Positions 13,487 through 25,800 of a stretch of DNA of 64,000 bases are shown piece after piece. The stretch comes from Glossina fuscipes (lineage: Eukaryota; Arthropoda; Insecta; Diptera; Glossinidae). The stretch covers positions 11,120,136 through 11,184,135 of the forward strand of contig NW_023998422.1 of the NCBI RefSeq assembly GCF_014805625.2. Direction: 5' to 3'. Every line of letters begins with the position of its first letter. The first letter of the stretch is position 1. The position numbers and the translations under genes were made by a program. Below the pieces are notes generated by a model that ran no database searches, was not told where the DNA came from, and saw only the letters and a program-made list of their open reading frames with translations.

Positions 13487-13952
13487 ATCAAACACCTGCC
13501 AGTTCATTTTGGCAATCACATCTGGCCTCACCTTCCACTTCCGCACCCTTTGATGCACCCTTCTTTTCAGCTACACATGGCATTGTGCAAACCCATCCGT
13601 CATTAAGTGGCAGTATACCACGACCCGTGCCATTGACCAGCAACAGTTTAGGCAGTGGCAGTAGTAGTCCTAATAAAGCAGCTCTAACGGCCGGCAGTGG
13701 TTATTTGAATTCGCGTGGCAGTCTACCATCGTCTGCCCGTTATCCTTCATTAGCAGCCAGTAATACGGTAGTCAGTCCTAATCCGAGATCACCGTTTAGA
13801 CATTTAGATTTCTCTACCAGCGCCACAGCCGAATTAAGACGTAATCCAGCGCTATCGGCTCCAGATGAATGCGCACGTGCCTGTCGTGAAGGTGAACCGC
13901 CAAGAATATGCTATTATCATTTCACTTTGGAATATTACACAGTTTTGGGAGC
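13487..13952 (+). CDS. Lac2: Lac2 shared exon: Ser/Pro-rich N-terminus and MCO2 Cys-rich region
   Basis: The acceptor is ccacag after a long CT tract and the donor is gc|gtaagt. Entry phase is 1 and exit phase is 2. The exon encodes a low-complexity Ser/Pro/Ala stretch of roughly 110 residues. It then enters the Cys-rich segment typical of insect MCO2 ([20 protein letters not shown]), which precedes the first cupredoxin domain. At 466 nt it matches in position and roughly in size the Drosophila laccase2 exon 2, which I recall as about 490 nt and which is known to circularise. It is isolated by introns of more than 13.4 kb upstream and 8.6 kb downstream. Confidence 0.93.
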
Positions 13953-16900
13953 GTAAGTATTTTATTTATTTAAGAAGAAGAAGAAATAATGTTTTATCTT
14001 TCTTGCCAAGTTTTATCAAGTGAGAGTTTGGTTCCATTACAATAAATTAACATCAGTTAGTTATTTGAATTGAATACAGAAATTCGGTATATGACCTTTA
14101 TTCTTCTTAGCCGTCACAACCCTTTTTTATTTTTCTTTTTCATCTATTCATACAGTCAAGTCTTCAAAGAAACCGGATTATAAGCAACCGCGTTCTCGGT
14201 CACTTGACTGTATACATTCTATTGCAATAACCATATAGGGTTAGCTTCGTTGATCGTAAATCTTTTTGAAATTTTCGAACAAATATCAATCATCGGATGG
14301 GTGGAGCGCACAATTGGAGCGTCTAAACCTAAAAACCGTTATATAAGACGTTAAGTAAATCTCTATATAGTACATAATGAAGAAAAACCTTTTTAAGCCA
14401 GAAGAGAGAAAAGTTTACGTACTTTCCGCAAAAAACAATACATTCAATTTATTTGACCCGTAATAACCGACGCCTAGCTACCATGGGCCTGTGCTCACTG
14501 TGAAGGCAGTCTTAAACACTTAGCTATGGGATTGGTTTACGCTAAGAGATTTCAGCAGAGCAAAGTTTTCAAACGGACTAGATCGGCTCTGCTATTACAA
14601 TATGTGTAGTTGCCACTGCCAAAACCCTACAGTAAATAAAATTGTCACTTTCCAACACTACCAGTTACGCCACATTGATTGTACGTTGTTATATTCGTTT
14701 GCTTACTCACTTTATCGCAAGTTGAGATACAGACATGACGTAGTGCTCTCCATAAAGAAACATTTAATAATTAGAACGTAATATAAAAGAATTTTAATAT
14801 ACTCGCATTTATCCGTAAGCTTTTACCAAAACTCTTCGTAGCTTTACTCATTGCACTCGTGTCCGTTGCCAGAGATATTCGTGAATTACTTGAAAATATT
14901 CGCAAATCTATTCATGGCTTATGCGTGCATTTATTCATAATATTGAATATAAAACTATTTCTTTTTTCAATATTCTTATTAACTACATTCGTAATTACTG
15001 CACAATATTTTTTATTCGCATAATTGCAGTAAATTACAAAGTTCAAAATCCAAACTACGTTCAAACTCTCTCTATTGTTCGCCTTCTATTGGCAATGCCC
15101 AAAAATAACCATCAAAAATCCCCTAATGAGTAAGCACTCCCCGCGTCTGCGCGCCTGTCGCCTTAACGGCAAGGGCTCACAGCCAGAGAATTTTAATATG
15201 GCAGGATATCAAGTCTAAAAAAGGTCATGAACTATCCACATCCATATCTGTGATAGGCAAGAAATAAGAAACAGCATTTGACAATACACAGCAGATGCTC
15301 GATGCAGCAGAAACTCGATGCAAAGAAAATCTCGGAAAAAGGCCACAATCCGTTAAAAAAAACGATTTCGATATATACCAGTAACGGTAACAAATGATCT
15401 AAAAGAGGTATTGAACATAAATTTAATGCAAATCTACAAAAACAAATAAAAACACTATATTGGTGCTAGGCGCACCATTAAATGCCCTACACCGCTTCTG
15501 GGAATTTGAGGGGTAAATATAGCGAATCCCCGCAGCCCTAAAAATGTAAAGCTAGGAAATCCAAATTTGGCACAAAAATTTCCTGATAGATTAAGAATAT
15601 CTGATTGAAAAATAGGTGCGAGCTGTTCGCATGCTCGCCCACAATGCAGAACAAACTATCACAACCTCGGAAAACGACGAAATTTTTTTCATATTTCGCC
15701 CGTAACTTTCGATTCCGTACATAGTTTTGAAAAACTGGTAGCCAAACGCTCACTGGAACCGCCTGCATGTTCGGTGCAAGAATGTTTTCCACACGTCCAC
15801 AATCAGCGATAAAATAAAATCCGCCTGAGTAGCCGAGTAGATAAGTACCGCGATTATCAAGTCATCGTTAACGAGTTCAGATCTCAAGTGCGATAAAATT
15901 TTCTCTGTTCGCAGCTGTAGCGAGTGCTCACTCAGTAAAGACAAAACACTTACCGATTGGGCACTAACTAGGCTGTGGCCACCACCTCCCTATTTCTTCC
16001 TCTTGACACTCTTCTATTTGACGCTCACCGTATGACACGGATTGGGATAGGAAACGTCCTCTGAGCGATTGTCAGATTAGAAAAGAAAAAATAAAAATCC
16101 ATTGCGCCTTAGTATAACAAGTGGGATAATTAATGCCGATTTTTACGGTTGTGACATTTAAGGATGCCGACTTCCTTATACTGAATTTTTAACATCAAAA
16201 ATCCAAATCAAATCGACTGGTGTCGGTAAACGCAATGTTGTTTATTATAACGACTTTTCAAAATAAGTGTTTTTATATAGGGAGCGATCGAAAAAATGGT
16301 CTGATTCGAACTATTTTCAGTTGCGTTCGTTCTTGGTCCAAAACATGCCGGTATGCCAAGTTTTATCAAAATAAGTCAAAATATGCGACCTGTAGATTGA
16401 AGAGAAGAAAACAAGACGGACAGACAAACTTAGATCATTTTCTGAATCGATTACTCTAATAATAGGTGGGTCTACCTTGAGTTCTTCCGGGTGCTGCGTA
16501 TATCCCCACTAAATTAATATATCCTTGTATCACAAGTGTATCACAAGTGGTGTAGGGTATAACAATACCTATTAGAAACGTTCCTAATTAGACAATTACG
16601 ACGCTTGTATTTTGGCAACATAACTTTCGCGTTTTGCAAAAGAGAGAGGGAGAGAGGGATCATATATAGCAAAGTATTAAGTGTGTTTAAACAATTTCAT
16701 CCCATAATACTCAGCGTGTTTGTAATCATAGACTATGTGAAAATGGCTTGCAAACGTTTACGGTAGAAAAGCATTAAATTGAATATAAATTCAGCGAACA
16801 AAAAAAAATTGTATGTTATACTTTCACACTTTTGTTAACCAATTACCTGATTGATAGGCAACATGCCTGACAGGTGGATAGTCTCGTTTAACAACCCCCT

Positions 16901-19764
16901 GCTGATTGATTCGTGCCCAAGTTAAGTTAAGCTAAGCTATTAATTTAGAGAAGAAAAAAAAAAAACATTTCACTAAACATTGATCATGATTTTGACATTT
17001 CAAAAGTTGTTAAGAAAATAACTTTAATTACTTCCAATAATTACAAAGCATTCTCTCTGCGCTCTTCCGCTGGCTTGGCTAGAGAGAGAGAGAGAGAGAG
17101 AGAGAGATATTCGAAAAGCAAATAATGTTTAGAAAAAATAATTAACTGTTAAAAGTAAAATAATTATTAATATTTTATTATAGTTTTCTTATATACTTTT
17201 TTCCTTATGTCGTTTCTCCATACGATTCGTTCATTCAATAAGCAAAACAAACAATGATAACAGCAACAACAACGACAACAAACAGCCAAGCACAAAAAGA
17301 AGAAAAGTCAATGAAACGTAAAATCTTTATTACACCATTTCTATAAAAGATATAGTCAGACAGATATATATATATATATATACGTATATTTATCTGTAAG
17401 TGTGCATGTAAAAATTAATGAACGTATTTATAAACTTTTACGTACGTATATGTAAGCGATCACGAAACAAACGAAAACAAAACACAAACACTATCCCATT
17501 TACATTAAACGAGTTGTGATGGCAAATTGTAACGACGCCTCGAGAAACAGTATCAACGACGATGCACAATTATTGCTTTTTAGCCTCTACCTTCCTATTA
17601 AGCAGGAAAGGCCAACGTTTGTGCATCCGTGCGTCTCTTACTCAAACAATCACTGCCAAGTTAGCTTCATATTCCAATTTTTAGAAGCAACGCAATACAA
17701 AATTCCTCGAAAGAATACAAGACATGTCCCGAAACTATCGGCAGCAGATGTTCCTGTGGACTTGAGTGTAAAAAGAGATTTTTAAAAAGAATATGATCAG
17801 CAAATTTGAGAAAAAGTTGAAAAACTGTGAGAGGCAAAACCTTTCTCTATCTCTCTCTCTCTCTCGCTTTTTTATGATTAAGGACTAGTCACAACTGCAG
17901 AACACGATTGTGACGCCTTCAAGCTTAAACTTCTAAACTTTGCCTTTTATGAATATCCGGAAATATGGAAACAAAATATCAAATCTTTCTTTTACTTTAG
18001 TGTTTTATCTCCCTGCTTCTATACCAGGCTTTTATAGGGCAAAGCTATGCTGAAATACAGACATTCTACCATAGTTATGTACAAAAGGCTTATGCTTACA
18101 TGAAATGTTATGCTTAATAATGATCTTTACGTTTGCATAGGTAGAAAGGATATTAGTACGCTTACATCGCGTCTGAGGTTTATACAGCTTGTTACGATTG
18201 CACATCGTGTCATACAATTTTAATGCAAAGCTTTTTGACTTTTTTGTTTAACTTCATTAAAGCGACTAAACTAACCATCTAGTGTGTTGCTAAAAAAATG
18301 CGGAGGAGATAGCTTTGGTCGCTAGTTCTCATCGTACTTTAATCTAATGCGTCTAATGCAGATATGCCTTGCAAAGCTGCTTAGTGACTTTACGGAAGCA
18401 AACAACAATCGCAAATTTTGAAGAAAAGACACATGCAGCCGCTCTAACTGTTATTATACGTCGTTAGATGACAATGAAGCCTCCTATCACGTTTTATACG
18501 AATGCTTAGCCATCTAGAGAATTGTAAATTAGGTTCTTGGCGAATATTTTATAGCGCCAGATATGGTAAATTTTCCCAGCCGAAGAGCTTGGGCGATTAC
18601 AATAGATCTTCCAGATCACGGTACAGTCTGCCCAAACCATAATACAATACAGTAACCAGCAATGACAGACGAATTATAATTCAGCTAAGGCGATAGTGTA
18701 GAAAAGAATATGGAATAAGTCTGCTACGGTTACGGTGCCAAGCGTTCAAAGGCTTTATAGGCCGATGGATAAGACTCTGCCTTATCGAATCTTGTCTGGC
18801 AATAGGTAATAACGCTACAGTGACAGTTATAGAAGAGAAAAAATGTTGCGGATGTTGAGATTCGATTAAATGGAAAATGAATAGAGTCTAGGCCTTCGGT
18901 TTCCATCGAGTCGAGTAAGCTTCCTTTTATATTGCGGAAGTATTGAACAGACTATTCGTAGATTTTTGTTCCAGTTCTGCCGCGAATTCGCCCGGCACTA
19001 ATGTGCCATCGATATCCAACTCAAATATTTTTACCTTTTTACCTGTCTAAACTTTGCGTAATCGACTAAAGCTCGGTTCAAGAATGTAGCTAATTAGAAA
19101 GCATCCGTTTATTAAGATCGATCTGTTTTATAATTGAGGAAACCTAAAAGGTTTTTACTTTTCGAAATTAGATCCCCGAGCCACTACTAAATATATCTAC
19201 GCCCGGGTATGATCGATCAGAATAGCTATATACGGCCCATACCACGTTGCATTGTTGGCTATTTCTGCTTTCAAAGGCCTTCACTAAATAAATTGTGAAT
19301 TGAGTTTACTAGTGTTAGTGTGTTTATTTGTATTCTTATTAGGTAGGTATTATGGAAATGAGTTTTGAATAAATGCCATAATCATAATCGTAATCATTAC
19401 AGCAGTGTTTTTAATATTAAATGATTTGACAGCATTTGTTAATGCTTTTGTTTTTGTTTTTTCTCATTGTTGTTACTATGTTTGCTGATTTTGTTGTTAT
19501 TGGTAATGGTATTGATGTGTTATTGTTATCTATCCATTCGATTTGTGTGTGCTTTTCTACAAAACAGGTGTATTCCGTTATGATCTGCCATATAAAACGT
19601 ATAACAATTAATATAAAGCCAACAAACTGTATGAATAAATTTTAACATTAACTGAGCTATGGAATAGATGTTGAAAATACAAATTAGTTTAAATTAAATA
19701 TTAAATTTTCAACATTTATTTTACGGTACCAAAGTCATACGAAAGGAAAAAGATAAATTTCTTT

Positions 19765-19801
<37 letters not shown>

Positions 19802-22800
19802 AGATGATGACTTTCCGTATAATTTTCTATTTTTTTTTCTGTTTGTTTTTTATATTTATACATTGGCCAGATGCCAAGTCAATGACTTGCTTTGACTAAC
19901 AAGTCTTATTAAGAGTTAATAGGAATTCACTCAGAAATTGAAAGAAAGCAATGTGGTTTACGACATAACCGAAATCATCCTCATCCTCATTATGTCATAA
20001 TGAATATTTATGATTTCTGTCATCTTTTCGCTTACATTGCTTTTTATCAAAATGGCAAAACAAAATGTTGTCTCTTTCGTAATTTTTAATATCGTTTATA
20101 AGTTTTATTATACGTTCAGCATTTTCGTAGTTCATACAAGGTTTCTTTTTGTTTTTTTTTTTTTTTCTGAATAAATTGAAAAATATAAATTTCCGCAATT
20201 TATTGTGCAACATACGCCGCTTATGAAAGTTAACAAAAATGAAAGTTTTTTATCATAAAAATTAAGCACATTTGCTTTCTTAGGTGTCATTTATCTTCTA
20301 ATTAATGTAATTAATTTTATCACTGTGTAATTTTTAACACCAATCGACAGTTTTGTCGTTGTGTATCCATAGATATATACACTTTTCACAGAGTATGATA
20401 TATCGTATAGGTTAATTTTGTATAAAAAAAAAAAAAATCCAAAAATGAAAAGAGACAAAGTAAAGACGCTACAGTGAGTCAGGGTCCACTATTAAAAAGC
20501 CTACATCACCCTACAGTCATTCATATAGCGACTTTGCAAAATAGGACTTCATATGGAAAGTGATCGATAAAGTGGTCCGATTCGAAACATTTTCAATAGC
20601 TTTTGGCCTTGGCACAGTGCGACAAATTTCATAAAAATATCTCAAAAATTATGGCTTGTATGTTAACCACAAGAAAACATGGCGGATAAACGAGCTTACA
20701 TCGATTCAAAGATTAATTACAAGTCGATCGATATACTAAAACGTGATTCTATCTAAAGTTCTTCTTGGTGTTGCGTACATTCACACAAACTTGTGGTGTA
20801 GTATATAAAAATGCTAGGTTGTTCCTCTCAAAATCTCATCATTCATTGCTACTGGACTTCAGCATTCTGTTGCTTAGTCCTCAATACTCTGGTTAATATT
20901 AAATTTAGGTCATACTCAAAATTTTTTAAAGCTTTAGAAAAATGCTAAAAAAAGCAGGTAACTGCTCAAAACTCGAGCGTTTTGGGATAAACGTCAATTA
21001 TTGCAAGCCTATACATAACTTTAAGCGGCTGAGTAACTTTACTTGCTATAGTGACTCCCTAGCCAATAAGGGCAGTAACATTCACACATGCCTTGTTATC
21101 TCTTTCTCTTTCCGCACATCATTCTGGCCTCTACCGTGGCACAAGTATAAAGAACATCCCTTAGTTTTTTGATCATATTAAGAAAAAAAAAACTTGATCT
21201 AGTCGTTGAAATGCTTAAACCTAAATGCTTCTGCCCGTTGTGTGTTGGATATTGATTGCTTCAGATTTTTCCGTCTTGAGTGCGTAACCTTGGATTGATT
21301 GGAAACCGGCTTACCTGGAAAGAAGTCAAATTAATCTATTCACAAATTCCATATAACTAATAATCATCAAAAGTTTCCAATGCATTACGCGCTTCGTTAA
21401 GCATTTAAAGCTTCAAGGCCGAACTACGTTCGCAAGACGTTCTCGCTACCTCTATATTATATATTATATGGTAATATTAACCGATTGAGTAGACCCTATC
21501 CTAAACAAGTCGTTTCTACATATTGATTAGGTTTCTAATTAAAAGATCCAGTGCAAAGACCGAGAGGTGAATATGGTGCGGGAGTCGATCTTGGGGTGAT
21601 ACGTTTCATGCTTCAAATATCAGTCAGATAATTATAAATAGTTTTAATACGTGCATCTACGTACATCAGCTTATTATCTGGCATAAATTGTAAATCATGA
21701 CATTTGATCTTGTTGACTTTAAGTCCTCGTAAATGTTTGCACAAAGTTTCATACATAGTCTGAACCCATATTATAGTGCTTTGCTTATTTTAGGCAAGGC
21801 TGTGTGGGATCACGCCCACATCTAGTTTTATTTATTACAACAACAATTAAGATCTTAGTTGACTGTTGAAAGCATTTGAACCACAGACAACGGACAGACG
21901 GAAGAACGGAAACGTGAGCACACGGAACTAGTTAAGTGCGACCCAATACCCTCTTCCAAGGCACTGACATGCGATATCTTAATCACTGATACTTTACGCT
22001 TTTTCATTTCTCCGGCATTCGCACTTTTTCAGGTTATAAATGATCGAACATATAGCTAATTATAAATCGGAAAACAATATAAAAAGGAAAAGAATATATA
22101 AAACAAGAATATATGGCGCAAGAATATCTATGTAAGACCCTACATGTTGCAGCCTTCAACGTTAATATGTCCTCCCTTTATACGCAGCTTATTTTAAAGA
22201 AACTGTTGATTACATTTCCAAAGAAAATTTTTAACATTTCTATGGCTTTGACTAGTCTGAGTTCATGTAGATCTTTCTTCTATTGATTGAGTTCACTGAG
22301 TTAAGCATTCAAGATTCACTTCAAAGCGATCAATTTCATCTCACTGGTTTAAGTGATAATGGAAAAACTTTTTTTAATGACTTATTTTTAGAGATTTGGA
22401 AAAAACGCTTAGTTTCCTTATAACGATATTTTTGTTGGTGTTGTTGTTGTTGTTATGTTCATATAAAACAACACCTTATTATGACGCTACATACTAATCA
22501 TTTTTGTTATCGGTTTTGCGTAAACATTTTAGCGCCTGTCAAGTGTGTACACCCAATGCTACCAACACAGTATGGAGTCATTGTCAATGCGTGTTAGCTG
22601 ATGGTGTTGAACGTGGTATACTGACAGCTAATCGCATGATACCCGGCCCCAGTATACAAGTTTGCGAAAATGATAAAGTTGTCATCGATGTGGAAAATCA
22701 TATGGAAGGCATGGAAGTAACCATACACTGGCACGGCATATGGCAACGCGGTTCCCAATACTATGACGGTGTACCGTTCGTAACACAATGTCCTATACAG

Positions 22801-25800
22801 CAAGGCAACACGTTCCGGTAATAAATGAAAAAATATGATAATAATTTATATGTGTTTGCATTTTTATATCTTACAAAAAATATCTCGTAGCTATCAATGG
22901 ACAGGTAATGCGGGTACACATTTCTGGCATGCTCATACAGGCCTGCAGAAGTTGGATGGTCTTTACGGTAGCATAGTCGTACGTCAACCACCTTCACGTG
23001 ATCCAAATTCGCATTTATATGACTTCGATTTGACGACACACATTATGCTAATCAGCGATTGGTTGCATGAAGATGCTGCTGAACGTTATCCTGGCCGTTT
23101 GGCTGTTAACACTGGACAAGATCCCGAATCGTTATTAATAAATGGAAAAGGTCAAGTCCGTGATCCGAATACTGGTTTCATGACAAACACACCTTTGGAA
23201 ATTTTCACAATAACACCGGGACGCCGCTACCGTTTCCGTATGATTAATGCTTTCGCTTCGGTTTGTCCAGCTCAGGTGACAATCGAGGGCCACAATTTAA
23301 TGGTTATAGCCACAGATGGTGAACCTGTGCATCCGGTTGAAGTGAACACGATCATATCTTTCTCAGGTGAGTGTTGTACCATGCATGTGTGTATGTGTGT
23401 GTGACTAAGTTTATATGTTTAAAAGTTCTTTTGCTTTTGTTTTTATTTATTTATTTTTTTTTTGTTTTTCAATTCAATTGAATTTGTCTGGTGTTGTTGT
23501 TATTGCCACGCGCAAGCTAATCCGCAAACGTTACCGCCTTTACCTATGTGTATAAGCACAAACACAACATCTATGTATACATATGTATATTTATACGAAG
23601 TTATGCATATATATATATATATATGTGTCTATAAAAATATTTACATAATTTCATTATGCTTGTGAACGGAGAGGGTGTAAAGAAAGAGAAATCAAATCAT
23701 TCGCATAAACAATTAAAATAAAGCATAAATAACAATCGCAACAAAATCGCGAAAAAGAAACAATGTAAGCAACACACATAAGCACATAATTCATAATCAA
23801 ATGAATGTGTCGTTGTTTACCTGTTTATATGACACACTCACACCTTTTTTAGAAAAATAAAATTAAAAACAAATTTCAACACACCGCTGTTACCGCACAA
23901 TAATAATGCACAAAAAGAAATACATATATATATATATATATATGTAAAAAATGCTTTAATTAATTATTTATGTAATAAATTTCAATTAAATAGAGAAAAA
24001 TGCCAATAAAACCGTTATAATTAAAAGTAGTCGGGCAATGAGAACCCTACACAGGCACAGCAACCTTTTCATTATTATCATTAAACATAAAACAATGCAA
24101 ACGCATTGGAAAATATTTAGATTAAGTCAAAGCGATGAACTGAGCCGCTTAAAATCTTATGAACAAGCCTGAGAGTATTTTTTTTTTTTTTTTTTGCATA
24201 TTTTTGCTTTACTTTTATTATTTTCCCAAAATGTGTGCACTGCGAAGACTTGCACACATCTTGAGGTTGAAAAAAACTTCATCAACTCAGGTTTTATATG
24301 CAAAATTTACTTACGTTCGGATGCATGAACCTTACGTTAAGCTTAGTGCAGCTTACCGAATACTGTTGTGCATCGGATTCTGTGAATTTTACAATTTCGT
24401 TATTTGTAAACACAACCTAAGCCATGGTTTTTTTTTTTTGATAACATGAAAAATGTATCGATATTCAAACTTTATGATATCTTGCAAGATCACGTATCGG
24501 TGCAGCAAGGTGCTCTGCAATTAAGGCTACTCAAGATTTACTAAGAATTCCTAGTGATTAGCAAAACCTTCAACAACCTATAACTGAATGCCGAAAGAAC
24601 ACAATTTCGATCTAAATAAAAAATTGAGAAGCTGCTTAGTAAAAATAAGCAAATGCGCGCGGTTTACATAGTCCTCAGCTGACATTCGAAAATACTGTAG
24701 CGGAAAATACTCCCACTGGTGATCTGGATAGACTATGATCAAGAGACATTTTCCTTTACCTAAAAAAAACTTGCGACCTAAGCATAGTAAAGATGGAAGA
24801 CTTTCCCATCGGAAATTTTCGGTATCTGATGCCCGCATTTAACACGCCTCCTCTTGGGCGTTCTTTATTGATCTAACATATCCTGTCTTCTTTTTATTCC
24901 CCTGCTATAAAGTTATAGCTTTCAAACTCTTTTCAATTATCACTTGAGGTACGTGAAGCCTACTTGTTGTATAATAACTTCGTATGATTCCATTTTATTT
25001 GTGTATATAAAATATTGTAAACAATAATAATACGAGGACTTAACATGTACGGTTTTTGTTTCCTTTGACTGTTATATTAATGATTATTCTAACCCATGCC
25101 GTGCCTAAGGGAAATTATAAGCTTATCAACTATGCTTTTGCTATAAAATCCTAATAAAACCGTTTGTCGATACAGTGCAACGTCATAGGTAGATAGCTGT
25201 GAATAACTTTTCTTAAGGTTGAAGGATGAAGAAAGCCACGATGTGTACTGAATGACGACTGAACCAAGAAGAAAAGAGGAAATATTCTTGCCATTGCCAA
25301 TTTTTTCTGATAATGCTTCCGTTTTCCTGGTCATCCTTTGTACATAGAACAAAATGAAAGAGAAATTATGGGAAGTAAAACACCTAAAAATGACTTAATA
25401 AGACAAATTATATACTGGTACATGAAGGAAATAACTTAACCTAGAACGAGAACTTGAGATTTCGATCTTCGCAATATGGCATAAGTTACTTTTTACAGCA
25501 ACCATTCACACTGCCACAATTCGCAGACCGTTAGAAGATGCGCGGTTTTAATCTTTCCGTATTCAAGAAGTTGAACTCTTAAATGCATATTGTTGCCAAT
25601 TGTCTACATTTCGGTTCCACTTAATTTTCAAATTAATTGATTTTAAAAAATGAAACGTTAACAGTATGTAAACAATAATGTAACAATATGTAAAACAACA
25701 AAAGACCTAAGGCGAGGTAATTACCAATTTGAAGCTTTCAGTTTACTTGTTATTAGTTAAAGAAAGTGTCAACCGGAAAGTATCGCACTAAGGCATTCAT

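Larger units (their letters stand above)
13953..22532 (+). other. Lac2: Lac2 intron, 8.6 kb
   Basis: It is bounded by gtaagt and ttttag. It contains a tiny Tc1-like inverted-repeat element, a tRNA-like SINE copy, two copies of the GGAC repeat, GA and CT microsatellites, a non-LTR retrotransposon remnant and a poly-T run of about 30 nt at 19765-19799. No nested gene is convincing. Confidence 0.8.

Noticed and set aside
15822..15895. Functional tRNA gene
   Set aside because: A and B boxes are present, but no cloverleaf stems could be drawn, and sister copies show it is a SINE head.
17519..17785. 88-aa ORF starting [10 protein letters not shown] in a Lac2 intron
   Set aside because: It has an ATG and mixed composition but no recognisable domain or splice context, and it is surrounded by microsatellites.
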